Assembly (NCBI GenBank): GCA_963971405.1
Contig: OZ020490.1
Span: 10,960,874 to 11,024,873, forward strand
From: Psococerastis gibbosa
Lineage: Eukaryota; Arthropoda; Insecta; Psocodea; Psocidae
DNA: 64,000 nt
Reading direction: 5' to 3'
Made by a program: the position numbers and the translations under genes. The stretch's first letter is position 1, and the number at the start of each line of letters is the position of its first letter. Shown here piece after piece: positions 27,501-42,500 of this stretch. The notes beneath the pieces were generated by a model. The model made no database searches. It was not told where the DNA came from and saw nothing but the letters and a program-made list of their open reading frames with translations.

Positions 27501-30500
27501 GTGTAGAAAGCTTTCTCTAAGAGATGGTTTCTAAGCGATTTAGGGAAGTTAAAATCATTTCTCGCCGCTTTCAGTTCAATCGGAAGTTTTCTAAGGTAGG
27601 CGAAACCTTGGAGTATAGGATCCAGTCGCTCACACTTGGCTGTGCGTGGCGCTGGCCTTACAAGGTCTCCCCGTTGCCTCGTGTTGTAGGTGTGGGTGTC
27701 CCCGTTTTGTTTAAAATTTCCCCCATACCTCAGGCTTTATGATATGTAAAATGCATCTAAATATGTACATGTTAATGACAACGTTGTAATATTAATTAAC
27801 AAGGGATCAGTTGGACTTACATTGTCTGCTGTGTTAATAGTCATAAGAGGCAGTCATCGAACAATTAGGGCGGAGCCCCCTTTCCCTGACAATGTTTCGA
27901 TGACTGTGAGGACCCTGCCCCTAATTACTATTAACACAGTAGGCAATACAAGTCCAACTAACCTTTTTTTTTAATATATGGTGTGCCTTGTCGCCCATTG
28001 TGTCACGTGCTAAACATGGCCAAAACTCGTTTCTCAATCATTTTTTCTTTGAGAGGGAATCGGCGGGGAAAAGCGCTATAAGTGTAAAAATCAAATATCC
28101 CTTGAAATATCAACCGTAGAGCTGTCAAAAAATATAACAGAACAGAAGACTTTTTCATGAGCATTTTGATGCATCATATATCGCTCGAGAAAAGTGACAC
28201 ATTTCTAAATATTGACTTTTGAGAAAATTCAAATTTTAGTTCTGACAATTTTTTAGTTTTTACTTATAGTACTATCGAGGCACTTAATACTTTTGAGATG
28301 TGACAGTTTACTTGAAAGAGAAGTGTAATTACCACGTCAACGCCTGGAGCACATTCCGAATTATGTCAGTATCGCCAAACCCGAAGTAGTCAAACTTGAC
28401 AATGGATCAGTGACAAAACGCTGGAAACAAATTGAACTAGAAATGTGACACTACATTCATAAAATTCGCTATATTTTCCTCGACATTTTTGTATAAATTT
28501 TTGTATAAATAACTCAATTTTTTGAAATGTGTCACTTTTCTCTAGCACAGATTGGTCCTAATTATTGAATTAGATTTGCACAAAAAACGATTGATGTCGT
28601 TGTCTCGAGGAAGGAGTTCAATAACTGTGGCCAATTGGTATCAGTGAAAGCACGTGTCACATATCGAAATGTATAGGAGAATTTCTGCTAATTTAGTGGA
28701 TATTTTGTGAAAATTGCCTTTGTCCAAAAAAACGCGTAGTGGGGGTACTAGAAGGGTTAGAATTTTGCGGGTATTGGACTGTACGTCAATATTTCCAAAA
28801 AATGACTAATGCAGGTGTAACCCGGTACCTACAGATGTCATCATAACACCACGGCAAGTTAGGGCCTCAGGTGCGAATCCCGCTTTCCAATTTTCCGCAT
28901 TTTCCTTCCACTAATTCCCTTGCATGCAGAGGCTTTCTACAAAGTTAAATTACGTACTCTGTTCCTCTGTTACTAAATGATAACATACGATATAAAAGTT
29001 CGTTAGGCGACGGTTTAAATCAATAACATGGTCTAGATAACACTAAAGAGCTGAAAATAATCACCCGCTTGCAACACACACAACATAGTCCGATGATTCA
29101 CAAGACAAGGTTTGGGCACTCATTGCCGAGACAAAAAACATTTACAGTACAGCAAGTAAATAAAATTATTTAACGAAAACTGTATATTCAGAACAGTACT
29201 GCACAGTGCAAAACACTAAAATTTTACTGAAAAAAAGTAACGTAGCCTCGCTATATCACTAGCTATATCAAGCCATTATCACTTTTATCGCCCGAAAACA
29301 ATGCCACATGATTGACATTGCAGGAAAAATGTTCAAAGTAATAACCGTCACTGACATTATTTTCTTTAAAAAATTATAAATTAATAAAAATTGAATGACT
29401 CAGTTGACAGTTACACAGATTAATCTAGATATAAGCATTAACCTTGGGTTAATTTAAAAATTATAAAGTGCGCCTTATGATTAACGTGCTTACATACGAG
29501 TGCTATAAGACTTATTACGTGCAATCTATGCTTGATAATAATAAGATAATAATTATGCTAATGAGAAGATGAGCAATTAAAGTAATATTATTTTTAACTC
29601 GTAGATTGCGTGAAGTTTCACACCGTCTGATGCTGGTCGTTCATTTGCTATCTGTATATTCTCATCAGGAATACATAATTTTCCATCCAGGCCCCGACCT
29701 TGGGATTTTGCCACCCTGGGCAACAAGTCTTCCAGCACCCCCTACCCCAATAAAAAAAAAATATTGCAAAAGGAAATTGTAAGAAATACGACCAAAGTAT
29801 AAGGTTTGAACTTTCAAGTTATGCCTTGGTAAATATTAATGCTAAAAAATAGACCACTATTAAGGCTGTATTCAAAATGTTTTGTAAACAAGAAATTTTG
29901 TTGATTTTTTGACGAAAATAATTTAATGCTCATTCCACAGATACAAAGATAACAAAGTTAACAGATAAAAAGCTCATAAAAAATCCAAGTTATCGCAGGA
30001 AGTTTATATTTTCCGAACTGAAATATTATTACCTTAAAAAAATTGGATAAGGAGCCTTAAACCCATTTTGTGTCACAGTTGTAAATCTGTAAGGGAAATA
30101 GACAGCTTTCACAGAAAGCTCGTATTTTTTAAGATTTTTTCATCTGTTCCCTTTTATATCTTTGTGGCTGTGGAACGAGCAATTAATTAATTTCGTCCAA
30201 AAAGTACGATAATTTCTTGTTTACAAAACATTTTGAACACTCAGCCTTAACACAAGTGTATTTTCCTAGCCTTACGTTCGGCTAAATTTTGACAACCTTA
30301 GAAAAGTCAGTACTGAGGTTTATATCTTATTTCTCAGTACATAAACATCGCGCCATTTTCAAACACTTGAAGTCCACCCGTGCTTTTTATTTATTTCATA
30401 TTATTTTTCCAAGTGTCATGAATTTCGTATGAGGTATTCCTTAATTTCGACTGACACCCCCCCCCCCCTCAACTGGCAAGTCTGCCCATTTATAGGGCAG

Positions 30501-33500
30501 GGCATGTTTTCATCCATTAGAAAGCTGTCATGTTATCATCCCCTTCTGAACTGGCAGTCCCGTCATGACACCATCAATCTACTTCTGTTTGACCCCACTC
30601 CTTATTTACTTTTTTCTAAGTCGAAACCAGTCTTTGTCTTATTGTAGCCCGTTTCGCCTCTTTTATGCAGCCAGAAATTCAAAATTGTGTCCCTCTGGTT
30701 GCACGATCTCTCAGTCCAGGTAGCTGCTATAGCCCGAGCATCATTTGTCCCTGCAGCATAGCCACTCAACTGCTGTGCCACAACCTTGGCACCACTTATC
30801 AGACCTGCAAGTATTTGCACATTCTGACAGGTTTTCGGCGGTAGTCTCTATCATGTCACAATGAGGTCGCACGGGCAGGCACGGGATTTAGGGTCATGAA
30901 AAAATTAGAACCGGTTCCATCAATTTTTCCATTCCTTTCTCTGAATACCTCCTTTGTACGAAAATCCATTGAGAAATTACATCAAATCCCAATGTTTTGA
31001 TTGGTTGGGCACAAGCACTTTCCGATACGACAGACGAGACAGGACAGTCCAAGCTGGCGCAAGACTTTGTCTCATTCTACACATTACCCGATCGCAAAGC
31101 ATAACCATGATTGTCAGTATGATGTTTGGAGCCACCATAACGTGTGAGTGAGTTAGAGCTTCTCAGTTACGCAAGTTAGTGGAAGTGACTCATTGGACAA
31201 TAATGCTAAATGAGGAGACACACTGGACTAATAGAGCGACAAAGGACAGACCTACTCATCTTCTTGCCACCCAGTCATTAGACGCAGAGGTCACGTGAAT
31301 CACAAGGCTCATAAGAATTGAATACAAGAGCATCACCACTTGACGGGAGAGTGGTCATAGATGGGCCGCAATAACCAGCTACTGATCTATACTCATATAC
31401 AGTGGGCTAACACATTGATAGATGGATGTTGCGCCGGGCAGCTGGAGTAACTCTGGCAGATAGGAGAAGAAATTGCTGCTGGAGTAACTCTAGCAGGTAA
31501 GCGAAGAAGTTATCAGTTCTGAGCTGAGTTGAAATCGGCCGACTGCACTGAGGCTACGGCCACACGAGCGTTTTTTCACGCACGAACGCAGAATGAAAAC
31601 GTTTTTTTTAGATCTTCTCCAACCTTCAACAACTTCATCAGCCTTAAACAAATAATTTCAGTCCCAATTTCACGTAAATGGAGGGTGGTGGTTGGTCTAA
31701 GGGGTGGCATTTCAGGCCACGTGTCTCAAGCTATGTTTACTCTGCAACATCCCTCCCGTATTGTTTACCTACGGCAGGCGATGGCGTCTGCCTAATGTTT
31801 TTCTCATCCAATTTTCCCTTTTCACAACCACATAATTAATGGTAGTTTGTAAACTTCCGTAGCATGGTTTCAACAAGAAAAAGACTTTAATTCTCGCTGC
31901 TTTCATAATTTTGTAAACAGCGGAGTATTCTTCTTACATTACGCGAGTAATGAGAGAACGCAATATTTTTGGCCACCCCTGGCTTCTAACAATCTATCAG
32001 GCAAAGCTCTAGTTGAGTATAGGTGCCACCAGAAATTCAAAACATTTCCCTGACAGTGACGGGAGCGTCGTTCCTGGCTAAATATTAACCAAGCCCAATT
32101 AGAAGAAAAAACGGCGGGAGTAGAACTCAAGTAAAGTCATGGAACGCCAAAAATTCAAACACCGTAGTCCGTGAGCGCGCCAATTTGTTATTTACTTAGA
32201 GTGTCTATGGTCAATATATCTTTAAACATTGACCCTAGGTGACTTTCCTTGGCCCTATCCTTGTAGGTCGCGAGCCCGTAACTTTGTAATGCCTTTAGAA
32301 CAGGAAGTCCATGGGGCACCTTAATGTACGCCTACACATGCACGTTGCACCGCTTGCCACCATTCTCCAAATTATACAGGAACAACAAAGGAAGGAAGAT
32401 ATAATATACAGGTGACAAGTCTATCATTTGTCCACGCCTTACATCCTAATAACAAATTTTCCAGTGTTCCGTGAAAGTGAGATGACTGTATAGTTTGTGT
32501 ACGAAGAAAGCTAAAAATACCAAGGAGGGATCACATAACCAAAGGAAGTACTTTAATTATTACCATCATATCTGTGAGAAGAACCAAATGGATGATCAGA
32601 AATGATCAGTATTTGCCCGTTGACCGTCATTCGAAATGCTGCCCAGGACAAGCGGAAAGGCAGCCAAGAAAAAGCCCAGAAAAACAGAATATATAGTAAT
32701 AGAAGAGGCATTAAAAGAAGAAGAAAATAGCCATTAACCTTTACCAATAGCTTAATTGAATCCTCATGCATCTATTCTAACATCACCGGTTAAAACTTAT
32801 TGAACACACCAAAGTCTAACCAACAACCTCAAGTAAAAAGAAAACTTTCCGGCTTCGGCATTTTTTTACCATAGCAACCCCCACAAATTTCCAGAAAAAA
32901 AAGCACCCCTGCACATAACGCGACGTGTACTATCGCCCCCCATTATTGTAAACAAACACGCAAGTTATCGGCTCTTATACAATATGGCCACGCCCTTTTC
33001 GAGTAATCTATACACCGCCGAGGGAGAATTAGACAAAAACAGCCCCAGGTAACAACAGCCATTACTATAATTGGTTGTTTAATTATATTTAATAGGGAAG
33101 ATAACCATAATGTAAAAAATAGATCATTTACTAGAGGTTATGTTTCGTCCCTGCCTTTCCATAATAAAAATTAAAAGTTGTACATAATGAGTTTTTACTG
33201 TCCCACGAAACTGCTGGAAGGACGAATTATAAACCGACCTCCTCGAGTTGGGCGTTTGTAGATGATGGAACATCGCGCAAAACCGAATTGGCCGGAGGGG
33301 TGCTGTCCGTTGCCCCATCCATTCAAGGACTGTACAGCCGGAAGAATAAGAACGGTAAAGTGGAAAAAAATTACATATAAGGCAGAAATTAGAAATAAGG
33401 AAGTAGATACTTATATAAAGAACCGGTCCGAGTTTACTCAAACATGCTTTCCAATTTATCAAAATTAGTATATAGAGAAAATGAGTAATTTCATGGTAAA

Positions 33501-36500
33501 TAATTTTCCTATGGTTAAATTTCCGATATCTCGGGGGGGGGGGGGGGGGTTGTCCACCTGACGTCACTGGAGGTGAGGTAAATTCTAGATAGGTCAGACC
33601 AACACATTACCACACAGCAATACTGGCAGGGCACGCAATGCATTTGAGCGTGAATTTTCTATCATTTTAAAAAAAAAAAACATTTTTTTTACAAAACAAA
33701 ATACTTTTCTGGGAACCTGTCCGGTTTCGTTACTCAATTTAACACCTAAAACATACCTGAAGGTAGAAATTATCGCTAGAAAGGTTTCACAGAAAAATTA
33801 TTTTTTTGTCAATTTTCATTAAAATTTAGTTATTTCTATTTTTTTACCCCCAGAAGCAACCTATCAAGGGGCAAGCGACCCCCCGCATTTCGTTAACATT
33901 AATAACGACTACAATATATGTGAATTTAAAAGAAACCGTTGGAGCTGTTTTTGAGAAATAATTTTTTTAGACGTTTTTGGAGTTTTTTGAGAATAAAACC
34001 CCCCCAAATTAAGTTAGCCCCAAATAAAAAAAATTGTTCCGAGGTATGATTTCTGTGAACCTACATGCCGAATTTCATCAAATTCGACCGATTAGTTTGC
34101 CCGGAAATCGACGCACAGACAGACAGACAGAACGACAGACAGACAGACATTTCGTAAAAACCACTTTTTTGGGTTCCTGGGACCTTAAAACATGTAAATC
34201 CCTTGAAATCTCGGAATCGAAAATTTCGACCATCACAAATCTTTCCTTATACAACGTATAAATTGGAAAGCAAAAATATAAAAACAATTATTTCTAGCTT
34301 CTGTATGTTTAATTATAATTTTCCCTTAGTTTCCTCACAAACCTTAACACAGATTAGTGAGTACCTCTAATTGTACGGTGAGAAATATCTAACGGAGTGA
34401 CCCTACGGGCTGTAATTTGTTAGAGCAGCTCTTCTCCTTCTTCTAATGGCTCTTCTATCTAAGATTGGCGACCATCAAAGGAATTGTAGTCATGATGATT
34501 ATACTAGGGAATTGTAATGCAGTGGCTTCCCTCTGCCTTCTGCATCCCTACACCGTTGACTCTTCATTGAGTTCCTCCGGTTCCGGGGCCGGTCTCCCAA
34601 CGCCAGGACTAAAGAGTGTCCTGCCCAGAAAAGACTGTGTTTTTCGCTTATCCCGGCTCAAACTCGTCAGTCGCCATTTCGCCCTTGCATCTTCACCATG
34701 AGGAGGTAGAGAATAGGGATTTTCGCGTCTTTCGAGCAGGAATTGTTGCCTATTATAAAATATATTTATCACAAGTAGGCACTCATTAAGTGTATAGCGG
34801 CATAGCCTGGCTTTGGGTACTTTAAGAACAAATATTTACCTAAGTTTAGTCAAATTGACCTAAAGGGCAATACTTTAGGGCTGGGTTTATTAAGCGATAA
34901 GTGGCTTGGTTGGTAGAATTCAACACAGTCTCCTGTCGCAAGAAGAGGCGATCTGCCCATGCCCCCCTCTAAAATATTTTTTTACGTATACGCCACTGGT
35001 TAGATGCAGTTACACAAGATATTGAATTGTAGAGGGACGCATTTGTCTAATTCTTAGCATGCCGATTATCAATATCTCCTGTGAATTTTGACTTTACGCA
35101 AAGAACAGAAAATTTGAATATCCAATTAGCCCATAAATAAATACGGATGTGTAAAACTAGGTCACATGAAGAACTCATTTCAATAAAAATCTTATAAGAT
35201 TAGAAATAGATAGTAAAAATAATATTTAAGCTCAATTACTATTAAATTAGTACGTCCTGATGTAGAAAGAGAGCCACGTGAAGCAGCTGGAAGCAAATAA
35301 AACGAAAATTGGTAGTCTTCCATATTAATTAGTTTTAACATTCAAATTAAAATAACAGAGCGAAGGCAAATTAATTACTATGTCACTTCGGTTCACCTCC
35401 GCGACTGTTCCAAATTCGAAACTAATTAGTCGAAATTCTATCTTGTGAAACGACAAAGCGCCTGCAATGAAACGTAAATTGTAAACTCCTTTTCAAATTG
35501 ACAAATCCCAGTGTTAAGTAATAATAATAATAATAATAATAATAAATTCGTGTATTTGTTTTACATTTTTAACAATGCTACAGATATTGAAGGTAAAAGT
35601 AAAGTAAATTCGAGTCGGGGTACTACCCGTGGTACAGGAGTTTTCAGGTTGCATCAACAGCCTCCTGTTTAACCTATCGACAGTCAGGGAAGACTGCCGG
35701 GACCGCCGGCTTTACATGCCCTCCGAAGCATGGTAGTCAGAAGATAAATAATTGTACCACTAGAAAATTTTGGCATTCGGGTGGGACTCGAACCAGTCAC
35801 CTTCTGGATGATAGTCCGAGTCGTTACCTCTACGCCATTCTGACTATGAATATTGAAGGTGCCCTTAGCCGAAGGTGTGCGGGGTACCTACCTACAAAGT
35901 GTTGGAATTTATAATGGATAACTCAAATGGTAGGTTAAAAAGATTTTTAAGATTATAACCCTTCAAAGGGTCAACTTTCAGATGGCGCCATTTTAGAGAC
36001 AAGAATAAAACGGAACGAGCACAGAGTCCGAACAAAACAAAACATGATATAAACCACAGATCATAGAGACTATATTATTTCAACATTAAGTAGGAGCGCA
36101 AATGTCCCATTGATCAATTTTCCGTGAAGAACTGTCATAGCATCCCCCCGGGAAATCCGGCAATTTGGGGGGTAGTAATGGATCAGCCATCCGAGAGTTC
36201 CAAGAATATCGTAATATGCTAATCGTTTATTTCCGTCACATTCTAAAAATACTCGCCAGACTGCATAAAACTCCTAAGGGAGGAATCATTCATTCAAATG
36301 AAATATTCCATAGGCGCTTATTCCACCTACGTCAATAGTCAATAGTAAATGTGGTATTGACTTAGACTGTCTTTAATGTCTGCTTAAACGTCAATACCAC
36401 ATTTACTATTGACTATTGACGTTGGTGGAATAAGCGCCATAAATACAGGGAATATTTTTATAACATCTGGCGCTGATTGGCTGACCCAACGAAACGTTCA

Positions 36501-39500
36501 AATGTTATCTCTACTTTCTTGCGCATAAGCAAAATACTATTTACATTTTGCGTCAGGACCTGTAGGGTAGTGGTAAAGACTCCGACTTTCACCCGGAAGG
36601 TTGTTGGTTCTTGTAACATTTTCTGGCCATGCTTCGAAGGGCACGTAAAGCAGGCGGTCCCGGGCCTTCCTAGTTGAATGTAAGAGAGGGCTTTATAGCT
36701 CTGACTCAGCTAGATTGGCTTAGTAATAGAACAAAAAGTCAATATTTATATATTTATTTAAATAGTCAGGAATAATCCAGTTGGTAGAGAGCTAGACTTC
36801 GAAACGGGAGGTCGAGGATCGAGACACGACAGAACCAAGGGCGGATCCAGCAGAAAATTTAGGGGCGGGGGGGGGGGTCACAAGCTTTCTGTAAGTTTAA
36901 AAAGTAATTTTTTTGTCGAGAAGTTGAGTTTTATTCATTTTTTTTTACTAGGTATCTTATGAATTTACTATGGATTTAGGTGGATCCGCCATTGGACAGA
37001 ACACACACCAATTTCATATGGATGAACCTATATGAGGGACATGTTGCTGACCACAACAGTGAGAGAGAGAGGTAGTGGGTGGGGATAGAGAAAGGATTCA
37101 CTACCAGTGCCTATTTAGCCTATATCCTAATTATTGTTTGCAGAAATTTTGGGAAAATTCATGCCACAACACATAGCATACCATGCCACCATTACTGTGT
37201 TGTAATATATTGGTCTACACGTTCTTGACTATGCAATTATTCAATCAATTCAGTGTTTTGTGATAGGGAAACTCGAGGCAATCACAATGTAACACCGGGA
37301 CACAACACAAGGCCGTACCCAGGGAGTGAGTTAGGGGGTTACACCCCACCCCCCCCCCCACCAGATATGAAAAAAAAATACAAAGTTTAGTGACAATAAA
37401 ACTTTGTCTTTTTCCAAGAACAGGGGGGATTTTGTTCCTTTATTCCATGGACGCTGTATAAATCTGCAGTCTGATCGAGGCGTTTGTAATACCGGTGTTA
37501 AATAAATACCCTAGGATTATAACTGTAAACAAACAAATTTAGCACTTTCCATTATAAAATTATCTTGTTTACCAGTGGATTAAATAAATACCGGTATTAT
37601 AAACGCCCCGATCAGGCTGCTTATACACTATGGCCAACAGGTGGGTAGAAAAATCAGCCCAGACCTAGGATCGAACTTCGGTTTCCCGGGTGGAAATCAT
37701 ATGTTCTAGCCCGTTCTAACACACACAACAAACCCCCCCCCCTAAAAAAAATCCTGGGTACTTGCCGGGACAATTATATGTACCATGGAACTACTCTTAT
37801 TACCTATATCGGCACCTATACTAATTGTAACTGCAAAGGCTTTCACGGCCGGAGTCGAATGAAGAACCAGTAGAATCCGGGCTGATGGGCCGTGGTCGAT
37901 ATGAAAGTGAACTTCCAAGTTCACCGTGGATACGTTATCTGTTTATAATCTTTAACATAGGACGTTATTTATAAAAAATTACGTAATGTATGCCATACAT
38001 AGTTCTGACATTTAATACATGATTGATTGATTGGAAGTTCACTTTCATATCGACCACGGCCCATCAGCCCGAATTCTACTGGTTCTTCATCCCATACTAA
38101 TTGATAAAACGGAACTCGCACCGGTTCTTCTTTTATGTCGAGTCTGGAACCTCGACCCCCCCCCCCCCCGTTTCATGGTCTAATATTCTACTAACTGCAG
38201 CCTGATCGAGGCGATTATAATACCGGTATTTATTTAATCCCCTGGTAGTAAAAATGTAAACAAGATAATTTTGTAATGGAAAGTGCTATTCAAAATTTGT
38301 TTGTTTACAGTTATAATCCTAGGGTATTTATTTAACCCCGGTTTTATAATCGCCTCGATCATGCTGCTGGACTAGTACTGACCATTTCAGTCACATAATT
38401 GGTCAATATTCCAATACGCCCTAAAGTCTTTTATAAGTTTAGGCAGCATTAGTAGATAACAACATGGCAAACACAGGAAATCCCACATTCTGTTATCACT
38501 TAACACGCATCCTCTTTAGCTTTGTTATATAGGATGAATAACCTTAATAGAACATTTATTTGTACAATACATTATACAATATGCATATCTAGACCGAACA
38601 TGGTAGAGGTAGACGAAAAAGTCAGCACTATAAAGCATCTACCAGACCACTTATATAGCTCTAATAAATTCAATATATTTCGCACAATAGGTTGTAATAT
38701 ATTTAAAGCCCTAGCGATTGTATTCATAAACCAGAATGGTTGCTGCTACCTAGCGAAATTAAAGTTTAAAATTCCGCTAGACCATTCTTGGTTAAGATCA
38801 GATTAAGTAGGCAGGTACAAACAGCGGCATCTGCCAGGCAGGGCCGCGCACCCCTGCAGCCCCCTCTCAATCCGACACTGGGGATAGGGACACTTGCGTA
38901 ATCATTCAATGAAAAATTCTGGTATACAACTATTTAAGGCTATATCACCCATTCACCTAAAATATAAGCAACAACGGGCTACACCCCAAATTAATTTTGA
39001 ACCAAACTCACTTTGCACTACACAGTTTAAGAACAATATAACGAATGAAATAAAACACACAAACATACACGCACCAAACTTTAAGAAATATTTACAAATC
39101 ACGAGGAAAATTGTTGCTCCAAACTTGGCACAACTTCCTCAAACAAGCAATAGCCGACCACTGAAGTTTGAACTGTGGATTGAGTACTGATTGAGCGAAG
39201 AGACCCGCTCTAGCGGCCTGCCAGACAACTATGACAACCACCGCTTGTCTATTCTGTTATCAGTACCATTGGCGTAGCCAGAATTTTTTTTGGGGGGATC
39301 CAGTTTTCATAAAGTTGGCCCGCTTACGGTAGGTTTTCGAATGGGGTGGTATTTCATTTGGCGCCCCCCCCCCTGGGGATTGTTTTTTTAAAAGATAGCC
39401 CTGAAATAGTTTGTCGGCAAAAAAATTTGATTTTACAGACGATAACATTATTAAAAAAAACTAGAAAAATGGGGACCGGGGTCTCCCCGGCGGGTTTTTT

Positions 39501-42500
39501 TAGATAAATATCTCAAAAAATTGCTATTTTGCTCAATTTTGGGGGGGTCCGGACCCCGCTGACCCCCCCCCCCCCAGCTACGCCACTGATCAGTACCAGT
39601 TTGAATCAGTGAGGAGTGACGGAATTCAACAGCAAAAATTATAAAGAAAAGTGCAGTTAATAAATTAGTAAGCTATCATTTATATTTCTTCTCGATTTAA
39701 TTATAAGTCCTTATTAATAATAAAATCTTTTTTATGGTTAGCATGAAAACAAGACTTTATAGTGTTATTGTTTGCCTTTCGGTATTTCAATAATATCCTG
39801 TATCTCTAGGTTAAGTTATTTATATTAGGGAATATTTATGTGCCACGCCCACTCTCGGCATTTCAGCTATGTAGTGTGCTGACATGCCGAGAGTGGCGCA
39901 GGTTGAAGATGAAGATAAATAACAATTTAAAAAATCTTCCTTAATAGAAATCGGTACAACACATATCACATAGGTTACCGTAATTGGCTTATATTAATTG
40001 ATAACAACATCTACGAGTGAGTACCGTAATAGCACCATGGTAAATAATTGTCCCGTGGTTAAATATCGGCTGCCTATAGAATTTCCCTATCCAAAAGCAC
40101 TGGACTGATTTATACTAACGTATAAATAGGGGAGCAAATACAGTTCAACCTTCTTTACAATTTTTAACAGCAAACCTCTTATATTGTTGTTTATTGTTTA
40201 TTTAGGACTTTTTATGGACCCAGGCCTACTTAAGTGGCCCATAGGTCCCTTGTTCAATGCCAACGACCCCATGGATTTTTCCGACATTATTTGTAATGTT
40301 TCAGTAAGAAGTTTTGGCCACCGGCAAACTGGTATACGTTCACGATGTCAACCTACACCGGCTACAAACTATAATGGACAAGCTGAGTACAGCTTACCAT
40401 TAACGCAATGAAACAGTAGAAAAACATGACTTAACCAAGTACAGATACGAGTCAGCAAACCCCTTAAAGACGAAATTAAATTGTTATATTGTAATTGTAC
40501 TTTTGGTAAGTTGTTTTCGTTCTCAGATGAAGTAAGGAGATAATTACAATACGGTACTTCTGAACATTGCGGTACGAAATAGGTGCCATTAGGTATGCGA
40601 ATGCGAAACAGAGTAGAGTCCATGGTCCAAAGATTAATCACCCATCAAGGTTAATACAATGACGATATAACTCAGGCAAATCATAATGCAGAAATTGGTT
40701 TACTTTTTGTTGACATAATTGAAAATATACCTAAAAAAAATGGCAACACTTAGGTGTAGGTGGGTCACGAACCCCCACAATTGTAATGATTTAAAAAACA
40801 GCGCGGAGTGCGTGGCGGCAAATTTCACACAAGTTCTTTTCCTATTTCATTACCCCAACCAAAAGTGTTCTGAAAAGTCAAAACAGGCTATATAATTTTG
40901 TATAAGACGCGTGAGACTACAATTCCCTTCTATGTTTATGTTCTATTAGGCTAACACTACTATAGGACATAGCAGAGAAACCCATAAAAATAAACAAGTA
41001 AATGCAGTAGTTATTATTATTATTATTCAAAGAAAGAAAGATAGAAAATTATCTTTATTTTCGAATTTTGGGCCTTCCGGTCCATTCTTACAACCAACCC
41101 ATTATTATTGAAAGACGCCACCGACATGTAAGGTGACCTATTGATCCCACGACCCCGTCGGTTTTCAGACATAGTTGGTACTGTTTCCAAATTAATTTCT
41201 AGCCATTTCACTCGTTGATGTCAACTCACACCGATTACAAGCGCCAATGGGTAAGCTCAGACATGCATACCTTGGACATTGTAACAGGCGTTAGCTTGGC
41301 TTAACCAAGTATGGGAACGAGTCATAGTGATGCGTAACTTTACGAGTCCACTCAAACGGACTAACTCCGATGGCTGGTCAGTGGCGTCGACTCCACGACC
41401 AGTCAGTCCAACTATAAGATATTCAGCCCGGTCTTATGGATAAGTAGGTTCTAAGCATGTTTTATACTACCATCTCATTGCATGTACACTGAGCTTGGAA
41501 TACGGCGCCGATGAACTCAGTGCTGCTGGCAGGTCAACGAACTCACAGACGCGTGTACCTAATATTCACTACTATTCAATATATGATGAACACCGCGTGC
41601 CCGTATAGTGTATGTAAGACATGTCGGATGTCCGTCAGACAATGCAACTCCACGGCATGGGCAACTGAACAAGTCAGTAGCGCAATAGGCGGCGCTTTTT
41701 TGGTTAAATGTACAGAATATGACATATACAGTATTTCAATTATTTAAGCTTACCTGGATTTCAAGCAAAAGCTCTTGCTTTCTTCTCCTAATGTCTATTA
41801 GCATGCCTTGCTGCTCCGGAGAGAGATCTGAAAAATATACAACAGAGGAGATAGTGAGAACGTGAGTTTTCAAAAAGAAGTTAGGGTCTATTTTATGCAT
41901 CATTCAACTTACAGAATTTAATTAATTAATTTATTTATTTATTATAGCTTTGAAACTGACCAATAGCAAGGGCCGTGCACCACCACCCTTAGAAATCCCA
42001 CGGTAAGGACTATAACTACCGCACGACACCAAGACAATACTAAGAGTGGGGGAACGCCTATACATGATCTAACGACACAACAATGCAACCAGAAATAAAA
42101 TTTACAGCATAGAACAATGCAACCAGGGAAACTAGCAACCTCTCCAGCAGCCATACCACCAACGCTAAAGAAAACCGGTAATAATATACAGTATAAATTA
42201 TCTTAAATAAACCCTAATGAATAAAATTAATGACGTAAAATTAATTAATTAAAGCGGAATACGAGAAAAAAATCAATTGAGATTTGGTTAATTGCTGTTT
42301 ATAATTTATTTGTTTCAAATTCTAGACGTAAACGCATTATATAACTATTATATTGAATACATCAACGGTAGTATATAAATACTGTAAATATATATTAAAT
42401 GACCACCATGAAAGATTAATGTCGTCTTCTTTGCAGCGAGTTAGTTTCAATATCGTATTTAAATTTTTAAATGGCTTACATAATTCTTCACGTGATACCC

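Noticed and set aside
33124..33567. 147-codon minus-strand ORF with a proline run
   Set aside because: The proline run is the G-run of the 0.8-kb element; similar frames occur in other copies and none is conserved.
34465..34701. 78-codon ORF with signal-peptide-like start
   Set aside because: Lies in a repeat shared with 9665-9985; the hydrophobic start is not conserved there.
36556..36620. Possible functional tRNA gene
   Set aside because: A- and B-box-like motifs exist but the acceptor stem does not close and a SINE body with dispersed copies follows.
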